The notes below the pieces were generated by a model. That model made no database searches and had not been told where the DNA came from. It worked only from the letters and a program-made list of their open reading frames with translations. Below, one piece after another: positions 51,623 through 64,000 of a stretch of DNA of 64,000 bases. This DNA comes from Litomosoides sigmodontis (Eukaryota > Nematoda > Chromadorea > Rhabditida > Onchocercidae). Numbering within the stretch: position 1 is the stretch's first letter; each line of letters begins with the position of its first letter. Position numbers and translations under genes: made by a program. The stretch spans positions 2,210,817 to 2,274,816 of the forward strand of contig OY718804.1 of assembly GCA_963070105.1 (NCBI GenBank), given 5' to 3'.

Positions 51623-53288
51623 TTCTGGAGAAAGATTTAAATGTTTTGGTACTAACGAGTGGTGGTTCTCCCTGTGATTGTTGTTTGATGATCTCATTGT
51701 GTGAACATTATCGAAGGATGTAAGAAGTGCATTTTTTCAAAGGTGGAAAATTTTGAGCTCGGATTTGGCTGGTATTTATGGAAACTCATTACCGTGCTGT
51801 TTTTAGTTCGTGCTTTTGTTGAGGAAATAAAATTCCTTAATATTTGTGTCTCTCAACAATAAGGCGAGCTTATACAAGTAGCTGTTTGCAATTATAAGTT
51901 CGGAGAGCTCAAATTTCCGTAGGATATTTTTCGATGGATTACATCATTCAGTCATATCTAACATAGTTAATTATGGTACACAGGTATATATATATATGAG
52001 ACTTGAAAGACCTGGGATGAAGGTGTGGATTTTTTACAATCATTTACTGCTTCTCATGTATTTCTCATTTTTATCTTTGCCATTTTCTATTACAGTGCTT
52101 TTTGGATCATTCATCTTTTCAATTATGAGTTACAAGTTCGTTAAATTTGCCAATTAGCTTTGCAATAAATGATGCTAGATCAATGTTGATAATTAGAATG
52201 ATTCAGGTCGATGAATGAACTTAATCTCTCTCGGTGGTTTGTTCTCACTAATTTCAAATTTTTATTTGTTTATGATTTAAATTTTCATAAAACTAACACA
52301 TAGCAATCTATTCTTCAATTTTTATTTATGATAGGTATGGAAGTATGTATAATATATATGCGATATATATATGTGAATATTGAAATATAATATACAAGTT
52401 AGTTACTGTGGTCGGAATCATTCAAATTTAAATGATTGATTGGCGAAAAGATAGGTATAATGTAGTTGTCAAATCATCGAATTGGTGTGTTTTTGGTGTG
52501 GATTTTCTAGAAATTATAATTTGTATTTTGAAAATATAGGACAGAAGGAGGAAGAGCAGTACATTAGTGATTGTAACTTGTACGGATCATACTTTACAAC
52601 AATTGTGATCAGAACGCAATCGATAAGGTATTTTTTGGTATCATTTAAATTTGAAATTTAGAGCAATTATACCACGTCAGTTCCACATTAATTAGCTAAT
52701 AAAATGGCACCACTCGGATAATTGTCAGTTTGCCACATTGAAAATTCAAATAAACATTAGATTCCATTCATTAGATCTTCTGTTCGTTTTCTTCTTGCTG
52801 GCAAATTATAGCATGGATTATTGATGAAATAAATAGCAAAATTTTGAATATTTCACGAAATTAAACTTTTAGTTGAATGTTTAGTTGCTTTTTTTGCAAT
52901 TGCGACCCTAAAAAGTTTTTGTTTTCTTCTTGAAAAATGTGCTGATTTTATTTACATGCTCAATTTAACAAGGAAAAAAAAAATTTGTTCATATCAAAAG
53001 AGAAAAAAAATGAACGAGCTTCTTAAATGCTGTCGGAAATATTGTCGTGAAATTTGATGAGCCGAGAAAATTCTTTTCCGCTCACTTTCATTTAACTTAT
53101 TTGACATTTCCATTTGCGTTCGTTCATCAACACTTCCAATTATTAACTTCAAAATTATATTTCCATGAATTAATTCGTTTGAATTTGTGCCCGAAATTTT
53201 TATGATTTAAATGGTAAAATGAGAGGTAGCGAAGTGAGATGATGAGAAAGGAGCAACCTGAAATTATTTCAATAATTCGTCATCTTTT

Positions 53289-53325
53289 TTTCTCTCTCTC
53301 TCTCTCTTTCTTTCTCTCTTTCTAG
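53289..53325. repeat. (CT)n microsatellite
   Basis: Imperfect CT tract in the gene-poor region. Confidence 0.85.
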
Positions 53326-54470
53326 TCTATAATGATATTACGTGTTGTATTTTATTAGAAATTATTATTACCTACCGATCGACTGCAAGAATTTTTGCTC
53401 TTACACCGACCGTCCATTAAATTTATCGCCCCAATTCTTAAACTCATAGCACTTCAATTTGATGGTGAAGATAGTGCCAGCTGTAATTAGCAACTCTTTC
53501 AAAGTTTTCATACACTAATAATAATTAAGTGTTTATTTTAATTCCATTCTTTTTTTTAGTTTTAATTTTGGCAATTTACAGCACTAATTTCTCCTTCAAG
53601 TAATCGACAAACAATGAAATATTTACTTCTTTCAATGATTATTTGTTGTTGACTTTTTGTTGTTGAAAAATCTATGGTAGTCTTTAGTTTAGTCTAGTCT
53701 GATCTCACTTTTCACTATTTCTTGGTAGCATTAATTAATACACAAAGGCTTACTGAGTGTTTAAAATAATTAATTAATTAATTCATGATGGCAATAAAAA
53801 TAATGCTAATGGTAATGATAATAATTTACTTGACCAAGCGACATGAACTGTAAAGGGAATGAAAATAATTTTTTACATTTAAATGAATTTGTTGGAAATT
53901 TTATGAAGCAAAATTTGGAAAGATTACGGTAAATGCATTTTGTGATTCATATTTAACTAGCATTTGATTGTCACTAAAAACAGTGAAGTGAGTGACGCAA
54001 TTAGCATTTTTTTTTGCGAGGCTAACATTTAAAAGTGTCATAATTACAATTGTTCATAATACAGTACTTGAATACTTGAATGCACAATTCGATGCATAAT
54101 GGTAAAAAAAATCAGAATAAAAAATTGGTTATTTTAATGGTTTCCATTTCCTTTCTGGCAATCATTCTGACAAAAAAAAATTAGAAAAAGGAGAACGAAA
54201 TGGGCAAAAAATTATTCGTAAAATATTTAATCAATTTAGTAATTAAGTATTTAATTTTACTAATAAGCTAAATGATTGGTGCAAATTGTTACTGGTGTAA
54301 ATTAAGTTAATTTTATAGCTATGAAATTACAAAAATATTCTCGTTTGGAGAATGAAATGGGAGATGTGTGAAGATGATAGCTTCGTCGTTTCACTTAGGC
54401 ATCAGATAATTGACATTATCAAATAACTGCATCATTGAGCACCAATTTTAATAAATTCAAACTTTTTTCC

Positions 54471-54550
54471 GATCACTCTAATGAGTTCCTTTCAATTTCT
54501 GATTACTCTAATGAGTTCTTTTTAATTATCGATCACTCCGATAGGTTTTG
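54471..54550. repeat. Short tandem repeat, about 2.6 copies of 30 bp
   Basis: The unit opens with gatcactctaatgagttc; copies begin at 54471, 54501 and 54531, each with a few substitutions. The exact 30-bp spacing is kept. Confidence 0.8.
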
Positions 54551-55024
54551 CAGCAAAATTGGTAGTGTTGTTCGCAGTGAGTTTTGATTTAAGAAAGCAG
54601 AACAGTTATTAAATTTAAATCAAAAATTTTAGCTTGATAAAATAATAGAATTTGCAAATAATGTAATAATTTCATGCTGTTTGAGCAAAAAATAGAGTAA
54701 CTGCAATTTTAAATATTTCACAATTATTATTTATTTTAATAATCCTAAGGTAATATTGAGGGAGAAATGACTGTGCAAAATGTTCACCAAATATAAAAGG
54801 AGCAAAATTTATACTTTAATAAATTTTTCCAATGAATTTTATTTGAGCAATTAGAATTAATTAAGAAAATTGTTTGATGCATTTTACCTTTAGGTGCTCA
54901 GTTCAATTTCATACAATTTTATAAATGCATAATTAAAAATGAATTTACACCACAATTCTATCATTAGCAAATCGCAACAATCATTTAATGCCATCGTCAT
55001 CATCATCGATCTGGAACAACTTAC

Positions 55025-55076
55025 TTGCGTTGGAAAAGCGTAAAAGTAGCGTGACGTGAAGCAACAATAAATTCAC
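55025..55076 (-). CDS. Candidate isolated 52-bp exon
   Basis: On the minus strand an AAATTTCAG acceptor and an AA/GTAAGT donor flank 52 bp. The middle frame reads EFIVASRHATFTLFQR with a codon split at each end. If the donor is not used, the frame stops at once (TAA), so it could be a C-terminal exon. I do not recognise the peptide. A balanced base composition around it (54960-55440) is the other support. Confidence 0.25.
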
Positions 55077-58000
55077 CTGAAATTTGAATGAATCGTTTGA
55101 ATGAATGTGAAGCGAGCGATGTTTGCTATTGCCAAGTGCGCCACAACAGCTTTGCCATCCTTTTCTCAAGGTTTCTTTTTTTTTTTGTTTTTGAGAGGAT
55201 TGCAATATTGTAGTAGATTGTGGATATGTAGCGAAGGTCAAGCATATAGTCTCTTTCAAGTGTTGGATATAGTCGTCGTGGATAATCGGATTTCATGCTA
55301 CTCCTCATATTACCACTGCTACTACTACTATTACCATTCATTCAATTCTCACATTTACTGTATCGATGGTTATTAGAGTGGACAAAGCGTTGAGAGTGGA
55401 CGACGGACAGTGAAGGTGATAGATAAAGCTTAGAAGGATAATATCTATTCATTTCATCAATCCTTCTCCTCTACCATATGGAACAAAAAAGAAAAAAAAA
55501 CTTCCATGAGAAAATTATTTCTCAGTTCAATCAAATAAATTCCACCAAACTTTCCCACCAAGTAATTAATATTCGAAGTTGTAATTGATCACTAAATTCA
55601 TCATTGTATGATAAATTTCATTTTTCCAGATACTTTTTAATTTTACAAATATTTACAGTTAAGTAAATTAAAAAATGCTCGTAATGTACTAAAAAGAGGA
55701 ATAGTTGACAAATCGGATAAATAAATTAATTAATCAATTAATTGAGTCTGGTGCATATTTAGTCTAATGCTAGTGCAGTCTAGCACAGTTTAGTGCAATC
55801 GATTAATTAATTAAACATGTAATTAACAAACAAAAAAACACTTTTCACTGACAAGTGAACACTACAAAAGTCTAATACATTTTCATCAGCGAATTACAAA
55901 AATTTGTGATCAATTTTTATATTAACTAAATTTTTGATTTAATCCAAACAAATCAGTTAAATTTCAATTTAAAACTTTTCCCTGTATCAATTCATATGCT
56001 TTAATTTATGATTTGAAAAAGTTTGTTTCTCAACTAAAACTAGTAATTGTAAAAAGTGTGGAGGAAAATTACAAAATTCTCCACATACTTTATTTTTATT
56101 CTTTTTATTTCTCAGCCTCTTTTTTTTTGCTCCACGACTGCGCGGCATAGCTCAAAAGTAGGACTTACAATAATTTGCGATAATCGTTTTCTGAAATTCA
56201 TTTCAATATGAAACCTTTCCAACATATTATCATTTGTTATTTCGTAATTAGCAAAATTTGCAAAAATTCCCTGTTAGTGAAGTTTTTACGCTCAAATTTC
56301 ATGCAGCAATTAAAGTGAGAAGTTTTTCTAACAGAAAAAAGACGATGAAGACAGCAAAGATTGACAAAGATGTGCAAAGAAAGTTTCAATTTCGAAAATT
56401 TATCGTTTTTTTCCAATATTCATTTCTTGCGCGCTTTAATTTTCACAGCAAAAATTATAAATTCATAAAATTTAACCAAAAAAAAATTAAACAAAATACG
56501 TTTTTTTTCCTTTTTATTGTTATGCAATATTTATCCAATTTTTTAGCCAATAATTTTCCAATAATTTAAATATGTACAAATTGCATAATTAATTAAACTT
56601 AATGATTATTTATTATTAATGGAGAAGAGAAATGCCAATGCTAAGGTAATGCTAATGCTTTTTACAATTCCTTGGAAAACTTTTCACCACTTCATTTACT
56701 AACTGTTAGCTAATTATAGCACTAATTAAAACAAATTACTTTTTTTTATAATTGGTAAAATGAAAAAGCAAAATTGGAAATTCCAGATTATTTTATTGCT
56801 AATAATTCTACACATCTTGATTTTTATCTATCGCAAATGCGTTTTCATTCTATTGCTCATTTCGGTAACATTTACGAAAGGAACGAATGAAGGAAAAAGT
56901 GTTTCAATTGTAATTGAAAATATAATTTCAAAATGTGAAATTGAAATTGGTTGAAGAGAAAAAGAGAGGAAGCGACAGTCATCGATGATAGCTTTTCGCT
57001 TCATTAGGTTCAACGAGGTTTTTTGAGATGCCATTGTTGATTGAAACGAGTTGCTCCTCGGTCGCACATTTCAATAGAATTATCCTTTTTTTTAAATGTT
57101 TATTTAATGATATGTCATTGTTGTTGATGTATTGTTACCAAAACAATCTTGCCATAGGAATGAAATAAATTTTAATTTATTTGAAGAAAAAAATGAAGCG
57201 AAACTATTGCTTCGGTTGGTAGCCTTTATTTTTTTCGCCAAAATTCACAGCAATACATTTGTGTATTTGAAGCGTTAAATTCACAATTAGTGCGTAAAAG
57301 ATATGCCTCATTAAAAGAAAGAAGAAAAAAAGTTTTGTAATTTCAAAAATAAATTCGAATTTTTCTTCATCGTAAAATAGATAATTGCAGTTGTTTATTT
57401 GTTCTTCTTATTTATCGTGCCAAATCATTTTTGAGTTAATTTCACAATTGCACTATGGCTGAATTGAAATGGAAACGATTGTAAAAGTGGTATTAAATAA
57501 AATTGAAATGATACTATTAAATCATTAAAAGAAAAAAAAGTTCTGTAATTTATTTCTTATAAAAAACACTTCTTTTTATAATTTTTTTATAAAAATTTTT
57601 TTGATTACATAGCTATTAATGATGATTGGAAAATTTTTTTGGCCTATTCTATTTATCAGAAATATATTTTAATAAAAACAAAAAATTCATCAGATATTTT
57701 GCTGTATCGAACGTAAATGATAATTTAGCTCTATCACTAAAAAAAAGTGACGGGGAAGGATGTGTAAAATTGCTCCCTATTTGCTAATTTTGAAATTTTA
57801 AAAAAAAATTTTTATGATAAAAAAGAGAACACTGCAACAAAGTGATGAGAGCAAAAATGACGAAAAATTAATCAGTGATAATTTGAATTCTTGGAATTCT
57901 AATTTAGCTCTATGAATACACAAGTAGCTGAAGTGAATAAAAAAAAAATTTTTTCGAATAAAACTTTTGCAAATTCTTTTTTAAGTTAACCTTTGTTTTA

Positions 58001-58553
58001 TCCTACCTAATTTACTCACTCTAATTATTGTTTGTTTTCCAAACTAATTAGTTCAATGGGCAATATTTGCGAAAATTTTTATTGAATTATTCAAATATAC
58101 AACAATTACTCAAACAAACATTCTATGTTTGGCTTATCAGTACTTATCAGTAATTTCTCAGCTAGCTAGCTAGCTAACTAATGATAATTATGATTAGCAT
58201 TGTGAAATAAATATTTTTTGCTAAATTTTCATTAATTTGTACTAAAATATGCTAACTGCGCATCCGTAACATTAACCTGTTCGATTCGATCGCATAAGCC
58301 AGCGAACGAATTTGATTATTTTCCGGTTCACAAGAAGTCGTAAATTTTATTCGTCTTCCTTCCATCCAACTACAATCACTCATCTCTTTCACTACTTGTT
58401 GTCTGATAATGCAATCGATCGGTCACTTTCTTTCATCTTTTTGCGGCGAAGAGCAATTATAGTGCATCACGCCGACAATATGATGATGATCTTGTGGAAC
58501 ACCATAACTAAGTGGTTGCAATTATAAGTGAGAATTGGGAAACTTCATTAATC

Positions 58554-58594
<41 letters not shown>
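58554..58594. repeat. Long (TC)n microsatellite
   Basis: About 41 bp of nearly pure TC repeat, followed at about 58649-58668 by a CA-rich tract. Confidence 0.95.
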
Positions 58595-58597
<3 letters not shown>

Positions 58598-59415
58598 CAT
58601 CCTCTTTCAACCTCCCTCACTCTCTATTACTCAATTCTCTTTCACTCTAACACACACACATACACACTCATTCTTCTTCAATACCCTATCATTTTCAAGT
58701 GTAAAAGTGCCTTTTTTTTTTTGCTACTTTAAATTGTACGTGAATAGTTAGTCTACGTAGAATTTTAGGTTTTACGTAAATATTACAAGTGTACATGGTC
58801 AATGATAGCATCTTATTTTCCCACCTGTCTAATTATTTTTATTAAGTAAAAAAAAAAAAACGAAAACTTCCTTTCTATTTTCGTTTCATTTTCATTTTTT
58901 GCATTTCAAATAACATAGGTTACACAAGAGTTATCGATGTAATTTCCAATTATTAATTAAAACGCAAACAGTCAGTTAAAATTGCAACGTTTGTTCGTTA
59001 AGCTAAAATTTAATTTGTTTTCCTTTTCTTTTTTCTTCTCCTTTGCTTTACTAAAATGATAGTTGAAATGTAAATGCGTAATTGAATGTAATGCATATAC
59101 CGGTGAGATTACCATCGTTCATTTTTCATTTCATCCTAAAATTTCACAGCAGAACGATGAATGCCTGAATTTTTCATTCATATTTTGATCGTAAATGAAA
59201 TATCGCATCAGACAAGGACATGCGGAAAAAAATTTTTTGAGCAAAGAATTGCTTGCAAAAGAAAAAAAAAATTTCTTCGTTTTTTTTTTCTTTGCACTCA
59301 AAAATAGACGGAATTTTGAAATGTAAATTTACGATGGTTTTCATCGCTAATCTAATATCTCAAATACCTGAAGGTCAAACTAATTTTACTTTTAAGTAAC
59401 AGTCTTCCTATTCCC

Positions 59416-59443
59416 ACTCTCTCCCTCTCTCTCTCTCTCTCTC
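59416..59443. repeat. (CT)n microsatellite
   Basis: CT tract about 120 bp upstream of a GA tract (59562-59610), again an inverted pairing of purine and pyrimidine runs. Confidence 0.85.
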
Positions 59444-59561
59444 CGGTATCTTCCTTCCATTTTTCTATCATTAATACATCTCTTTTCCACCATAAAACAG
59501 TAGTGAATGAATTGATGGCTGAAATCATTTCCCATCTTCTCCTCTATCTTTTTAATGTCGA

Positions 59562-59610
59562 AAGAAAGAGAAAGAGAAAGAGGAAGAGAGTGAGAGAGAG
59601 AGAGAGAAAA
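59562..59610. repeat. (GA)n microsatellite
   Basis: Imperfect GA tract complementary to the nearby CT tract at 59416-59443. Confidence 0.85.
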
Positions 59611-61001
59611 AAAAATAAGAGGAAATATGCTAAAATCATTTCCGACTACATTAAAAGAAGTTTTTGTTAATTTCTTTTTTTATTTCAATTCAATTTAAAC
59701 TTTCCATTCGTAATAAATTAATTTAATAAGAATTGCAAAATAACCAAGAAATTGAGGTAATATGTAAATTTACCACATTTGTTTTTTCCTCCATTTTTAT
59801 TTTACATTCTCATTATTTCATCCAAAAAAAAATGGATGAAATTAAATGGTACTGCTTTGTTGGAAATGAATTTAAGCTTAACAAATTGTTGAAATGCTAA
59901 GACCTGGTGCATTTGCCATCACGCCGCCAGCTCCTACTCACCTCCGGCACACTCCCAGGAAATTTAATTTAATTATTGTTGGAGAAAAAAAAACGAGGAT
60001 GTAAAATTAAATTTTTTTTTCTCGCAAATTTTGCTGCACACTTTCGTCCTGTCTCTTCTCCGCGTAACCACACAGTGAACTTTCATTTACTTTGGAGTGT
60101 GGAAAATAAATTAATTTTAATTTGAGAAATACACTAATTTTCCACTAATTGCTCACGCAGAGTCGATGGTCTATTTTTTTATGAGTAAAATTTGAAAAAA
60201 TTTTTTTTCACATTGTTTTATTTTTTTCTAAATTGAAAAAAATTACGTCATTTGAAATGATTTAGTGTAAATTTATTTTTTGAAATTAAAATTTTTTGCT
60301 TGCTATTTTTAATAAGGAATGTTTCGAGTTTTGTTCACTTACATACAATATTACTGTTGAAATTTTTACAGTAACTGTTATTGCAATCTTTTTTCGTTGC
60401 TTTTTTTTTTTCTTTAAATGTCTCTTAATCATTGAACGTAAGCATTTTGGGTAGTGCTACTTAAAAAAAATTTGTTAAAATTTGAATAATACATTAGGAG
60501 CAAAGAGGAGAGTTTACTGGATGATAGTTGTTGTATGATACCTATGAACGGTTTTGTTGACAATCCTACGACGTTTTAATCAGGCCATAAATATTTTTCG
60601 CAATTATTGATCACATTTATCATTTGAAAGCAAAATTTTAAATTGCTTGTAAAGTTTTTTTTTAATTTTTTATAATTTGTATAAAATTGTGCCAACAACA
60701 ATAGGTACTATTTTCAACAATAAAAAGGAATTTTTTTTTAATATATAATTGAAATTAGTTTATTTCGTCTAGCACAATGAAAACAGGAATGATTTACTAT
60801 CAAAGTACACTACTCAAATTTCATGAATTTTACTCCTCAACACTTCTCAAACAATCATTTTTTATTAATGTATTAATTGGAGAAAAAAACAAATTACAAA
60901 AATTTCTAAATTTTTTTAACGTTTTTTTTTTTGGAATTATTCTTTGAATAATGCATTTCTTTTACACTTTGTCTAAGATGTTCTTCTCTTTTCTTTTCTC
61001 C

Positions 61002-61040
<39 letters not shown>
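61002..61040. repeat. (CT)n microsatellite
   Basis: Nearly pure CT tract of about 39 bp. Confidence 0.9.
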
Positions 61041-61041
<1 letters not shown>

Positions 61042-61178
61042 GTCCCTTTCATGTATTAAGACATGTCGCTTTGAATGGTAAATTTCGGACATGAAAGGAA
61101 CAGGTTTTTGCCACGAGAAAACGAACGAAACAATTGCTCCAACAATTTCTTATCACCAACAATCGCTGCTATCATCAC

Positions 61179-61212
61179 CCACTACTACTACTACTACTAC
61201 TACCACCATCAC
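61179..61212. repeat. (ACT)n trinucleotide repeat
   Basis: About nine ACT units passing into ACC/ATC units. Confidence 0.85.
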
Positions 61213-61848
61213 CATTCCATATCACTTTGTCCATTTATTTTATAGCTATTTGAAATTTTAATTTCACTAAATTTTCCGTTTTTAAAAATCAGCCTGTTAT
61301 ATTCAATTATAAATTACACAAATTCAAATTATTGCAATTATATGCTAACACTAAACTGTTCAATTTTAATTTTAATAGCAAATAAATTTTTAAGTTTAAA
61401 TTGCAATTTCAAAGTTAAAACTAAATATATTTGTTAGAAATGAAAGATTCAAAAAAAATTTAGCTTTTTGTTGTTTCATTTATAAAATTTGAAATGCGCG
61501 CAGAGCAAGTGTGATTGATCGAAATCCGCACGAATTTGAAATCCGATCGAAATCCGCATTTTTAGCTCAATTAATTCAAGATTTTACAAATTGATAAAAT
61601 AAGTGGGTATGACTGAGTGTGATTGTAATTTTCTAGTGCTATGCTATGCAATTACTCTTTTCAAAATTAATCAGTAAGATAGGAAATTGAAAAGTATTGA
61701 AATTTTTTGGGTTGATTTTTTAAATTTTGATAACATAACTCAGGTAGAAATAAACAAACGTTACTGATTGAAAATTTCTAATTCGTTATTTTCCTTCTCC
61801 ACTTTTTTTTTGTAAAAAAAGTGCCTAATTTGTTTCGTGCAAGGAAAT

Positions 61849-61925
61849 ACAGCGAAAGTGAAGAGAAAGAGAGCAATAGAGAAAGAGAAAAAGAGAGAGG
61901 GAGAGAGAGAGAGAGGAAGAGAGAA
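61849..61925. repeat. (GA)n-rich tract
   Basis: A purine-rich stretch of about 75 bp with a GA core at about 61892-61915. Confidence 0.8.
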
Positions 61926-62540
61926 TATCGAAAGAATTGTAAACGGAAAAAAATGATGAAAACGTAGTTCAAAGGTAAGATGTAATTTTCTGACAAAGAA
62001 AAAATTTTGCTCTTCTTTGAAAGGCTTAAGAAAGAAGATGAATGATAGCAACGATGATTGATTTTACTATTAAGAAATTAAATTTTCCAAATCATTCTAT
62101 TAATTATTATTTAAATTAAAGAATAAATTTTAGGAGAATTAGCTCCGTTTTTTTTTGTTTTTTTTGAATTAATTCCTTTCCTTTTTTGCATTTATCAATT
62201 TATCGTTATCATTAACATTACTGCTGTTATCATTAGATTAATATAGTGATTGCTATTGTAGTAGCATTATCAGTGCAATTCTCCTCTTCATTATCACTCT
62301 CTTATCACTGCTATTTCCTCCTATCAATTATCATAATGATAAATTACTGTAAGCATTCCCTTCTATCACTGATTACAACGCGCTTACAACAATTAATTAC
62401 CACTGTACTGATTATCAGAACAGTAATGGGAATGTGATCCGAAGGGCGTGCCTATGACTTCAAAGGATGAATTTGGAAAGCCACGCCTGCGATTGTCGTA
62501 AAGCAATTGCATCGGTGCGTGTCTGTCTTTCCGTTCCAGT

Positions 62541-62643
62541 TCATCCGTCCCACGTCCGACCCTCGTCCGTCCGTCCATCCACCTATCCATTCATTCATTC
62601 TCACTCATTCATTCATTCATTCATCCGTCCATCCAACCGTCCA
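62541..62643. repeat. (GTCC)n and (ATTC)n tetranucleotide repeats
   Basis: A run of GTCC-type units passes into ATTC units and back to GTCC/ATCC-type units. Confidence 0.85.
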
Positions 62644-63581
62644 TTACAATCCGTACGATTGATGGCTTCACGTTTCTTTTCCGTTTACGCTGACTTTGCT
62701 GATTTTCAAAAAATTCACGTTTACTTTACCAATTATCAACAACTTTTTTCACCTCATTATTAATTACTGTTGTAATTTTACTACTGGCATAGTTGTACAA
62801 CTACTTTTATAGAATAAAGATAGTTCAATTATTCAATAATTTAATTTCCTTAAATTTTAGATTAGAGAATAGTAGGCAATCAAAATTTTTTTCGAAATAC
62901 TAATTGTTCTTAAATTTTGAAAAGAAAGTTGAAAAGTCAAAAGGAAAAAAAGACAAGTAATTAAGTCAATTAATAAATGCATTATTTCCATCAATTTACC
63001 ATTGCTATGCCTAAAGTAGATGTGAATTGCTAAATTAGGATAATGAAATTTAATTAAATTTAAAATCATTAATAGCGGAAATGCTAGCGAGTGGGCGGAT
63101 GAAAATGATTTCCGCTCACTGTTAATTCAAATAAACGCATATTTCATTAATTTAAATGTGCTTTGTTTATCAGTCGGTTAGCAGAGACTGATAAAAAATT
63201 TCTAAAATAGTTGCGTAAAAAGGAGAACGAAATGAAGGTAAAAAAAAAGGAAAAAAATTTTTTTAAAAAAAAAAGGAGAAAAATTTTTTTCGTTTTTCTT
63301 TCATTTTCCACCAATCTCTTCTCCAAATATCATATTTTTTTTTCAAAAAAAAAAAACGCAATAATTTCAGATTTTCAAATATTTTTATTCCACTTTTTGA
63401 TTTGGCAAGAAACGAGGGGAAAAAAAAAACAGGGAGAATGATGAAGAGAGCTGTGCAAGGAAAACGCTTGTAGTTGTGTTCGGAGGAGGAAGAACGGAGG
63501 AAAAAAAAAATTCACTTTTTTTTTTCGAATTTTTTTTTTTTTTTGCTTCTCGAATGCTTTCAATGACGACGGCTTCTCGTC

Positions 63582-63694
63582 ATGCTAATAAATCTTATCG
63601 TTGCATTGATATTGCACACATTCAATGCTCGTCGAATTGTTGTTGTTAGCGCTCGACGACTGCCTGATATCTACTGGAATAGCACCAATCAAAT
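63582..63694 (+). CDS. First exon of an ephrin-like gene (continues past window)
   Basis: The ATG at 63582 opens MLINLIVALILHTFNA, a good signal peptide (hydrophobic core, then N-A at the cleavage site). It continues through RRIVVVSARRLP to DIYWNSTNQ, and the exon ends with AT before a strong donor GTAAGT at 63695. The motif I/VYWNS(T/S)N a few residues after the signal peptide is the conserved first strand of the ephrin receptor-binding domain, usually followed by a residue pair ending in F. The split codon AT+G would give Met. Ephrins are membrane-anchored ligands of Eph receptors guiding cell movement and axons; nematodes have GPI-linked forms. Only 37 complete codons are visible, so subfamily and anchor type are unknown. 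Confidence 0.75.
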
Positions 63695-64000
63695 GTAAGT
63701 TATTTCCTCTTTCTATTCAAACAATCAAGCAGTGCCGTAATTGTTGTAATTAATTGCTTAACTAATTAATTAATACTAATAGTGAATGTAATATTAATAG
63801 TAATAGTAATAGTAATAATAACAACAATAATAATAATTTTGGAAATCATTGAAAATTAGCATTATTTGTTTGGTATTATTAAAAATTGTTAAAAAAAAAC
63901 AATTTTTATAAAAATAAAAATTTTTTCCTAATATTTATTTGATAAACTAATTATAGTAATTAATTAGCTAGCTAATTCATTAATAATAATAGTGATTGTA
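63695..64000 (+). other. Start of intron 1 of the ephrin-like gene
   Basis: It begins GTAAGT and is A+T-rich, with a TAATAG/TAATAA repeat at about 63776-63838. No second exon was seen before the window ends. Confidence 0.6.

Larger units (their letters stand above)
51623..63581. other. Gene-poor, microsatellite-rich region
   Basis: About 12 kb of very A+T-rich DNA with homopolymer runs and many simple repeats, listed separately. Open frames here are short and mostly low in complexity. Two patches with more balanced composition, about 54960-55440 and 62430-62640, may hold exons or regulatory elements. Lying directly upstream of the ephrin-like first exon, the region may be its promoter and enhancer domain, or the intron of a larger gene on either strand. 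Confidence 0.5.

Noticed and set aside
58512..58751. Ser/Leu-repeat plus-strand frames
   Set aside because: Translation of the (TC)n microsatellite in two frames.
62467..62763. 98-codon plus-strand frame rich in His/Ser/Pro
   Set aside because: Mostly the translation of GTCC/ATTC tetranucleotide repeats.

Overview
The window reads as nuclear DNA of a nematode, most likely a spirurid/filarial (clade III) species. The grounds are very high A+T, many short introns with TTTCAG-type acceptors, probable spliced-leader acceptors just upstream of several start codons, GC-AG introns, intronic tRNA genes, dense (CT/GA)n tracts, and proteins closest in layout to nematode members of their families. Species and clade are inference. 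There is no bacterial, viral, CRISPR or insertion-sequence signal. Gene models below were spliced by hand: exon joins were accepted when the reading frame was kept and the protein matched the family from memory. No search was run.

Layout. 1-1.3 kb: two phase-compatible exons of a small multi-pass membrane protein (minus), probably running off the left edge. 3.2-9.4 kb (minus): complete SCYL1-type pseudokinase, 15 exons, 791 aa. 10.7-13.7 kb (minus): two-PDZ protein of 219 aa with a tRNA-Arg(ACG) in one intron. 13.85-14.66 kb: a 159-165 bp minisatellite in the divergent spacer. 15.2-21.9 kb (plus): CD36/scavenger receptor B protein, 12 exons, 508 aa, with an intron-containing tRNA-Arg(CCT) inside intron 6. 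23.6-31.3 kb (minus): RNA polymerase III second-largest subunit (RPC2/POLR3B), 24 exons, 1134 aa. 31.9-33.3 kb (minus): small RING-H2 protein. 34.9-39.0 kb (plus): unrecognised 727-aa membrane protein with a long run of gap-free 11-residue repeats. 40.4-43.6 kb (minus): C2-domain protein resembling C2CD3. 44.8-47.1 kb (plus): MADF-BESS gene with an in-frame TAG inside the MADF domain. 48.2-51.6 kb (plus): tRNA-dihydrouridine synthase 3 (DUS3), lacking its 5' exon. 51.6-63.6 kb: gene-poor, microsatellite-rich DNA. 63.58-63.69 kb (plus): a 113-bp first exon, signal peptide plus an ephrin-like YWNSTN motif, whose gene continues past the right edge.

The genes do not form one pathway. A loose translation/tRNA theme runs through RPC2 (which transcribes tRNAs), DUS3 (modifies tRNAs) and two tRNA-Arg genes. 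SCYL1 acts in Golgi traffic in other animals. The most unusual items are the 11-mer repeat membrane protein, the ephrin first exon, the interrupted MADF domain, the duplicated splice acceptor in the PDZ gene, the two GC-AG introns and the two sense-oriented intronic tRNA-Arg genes.
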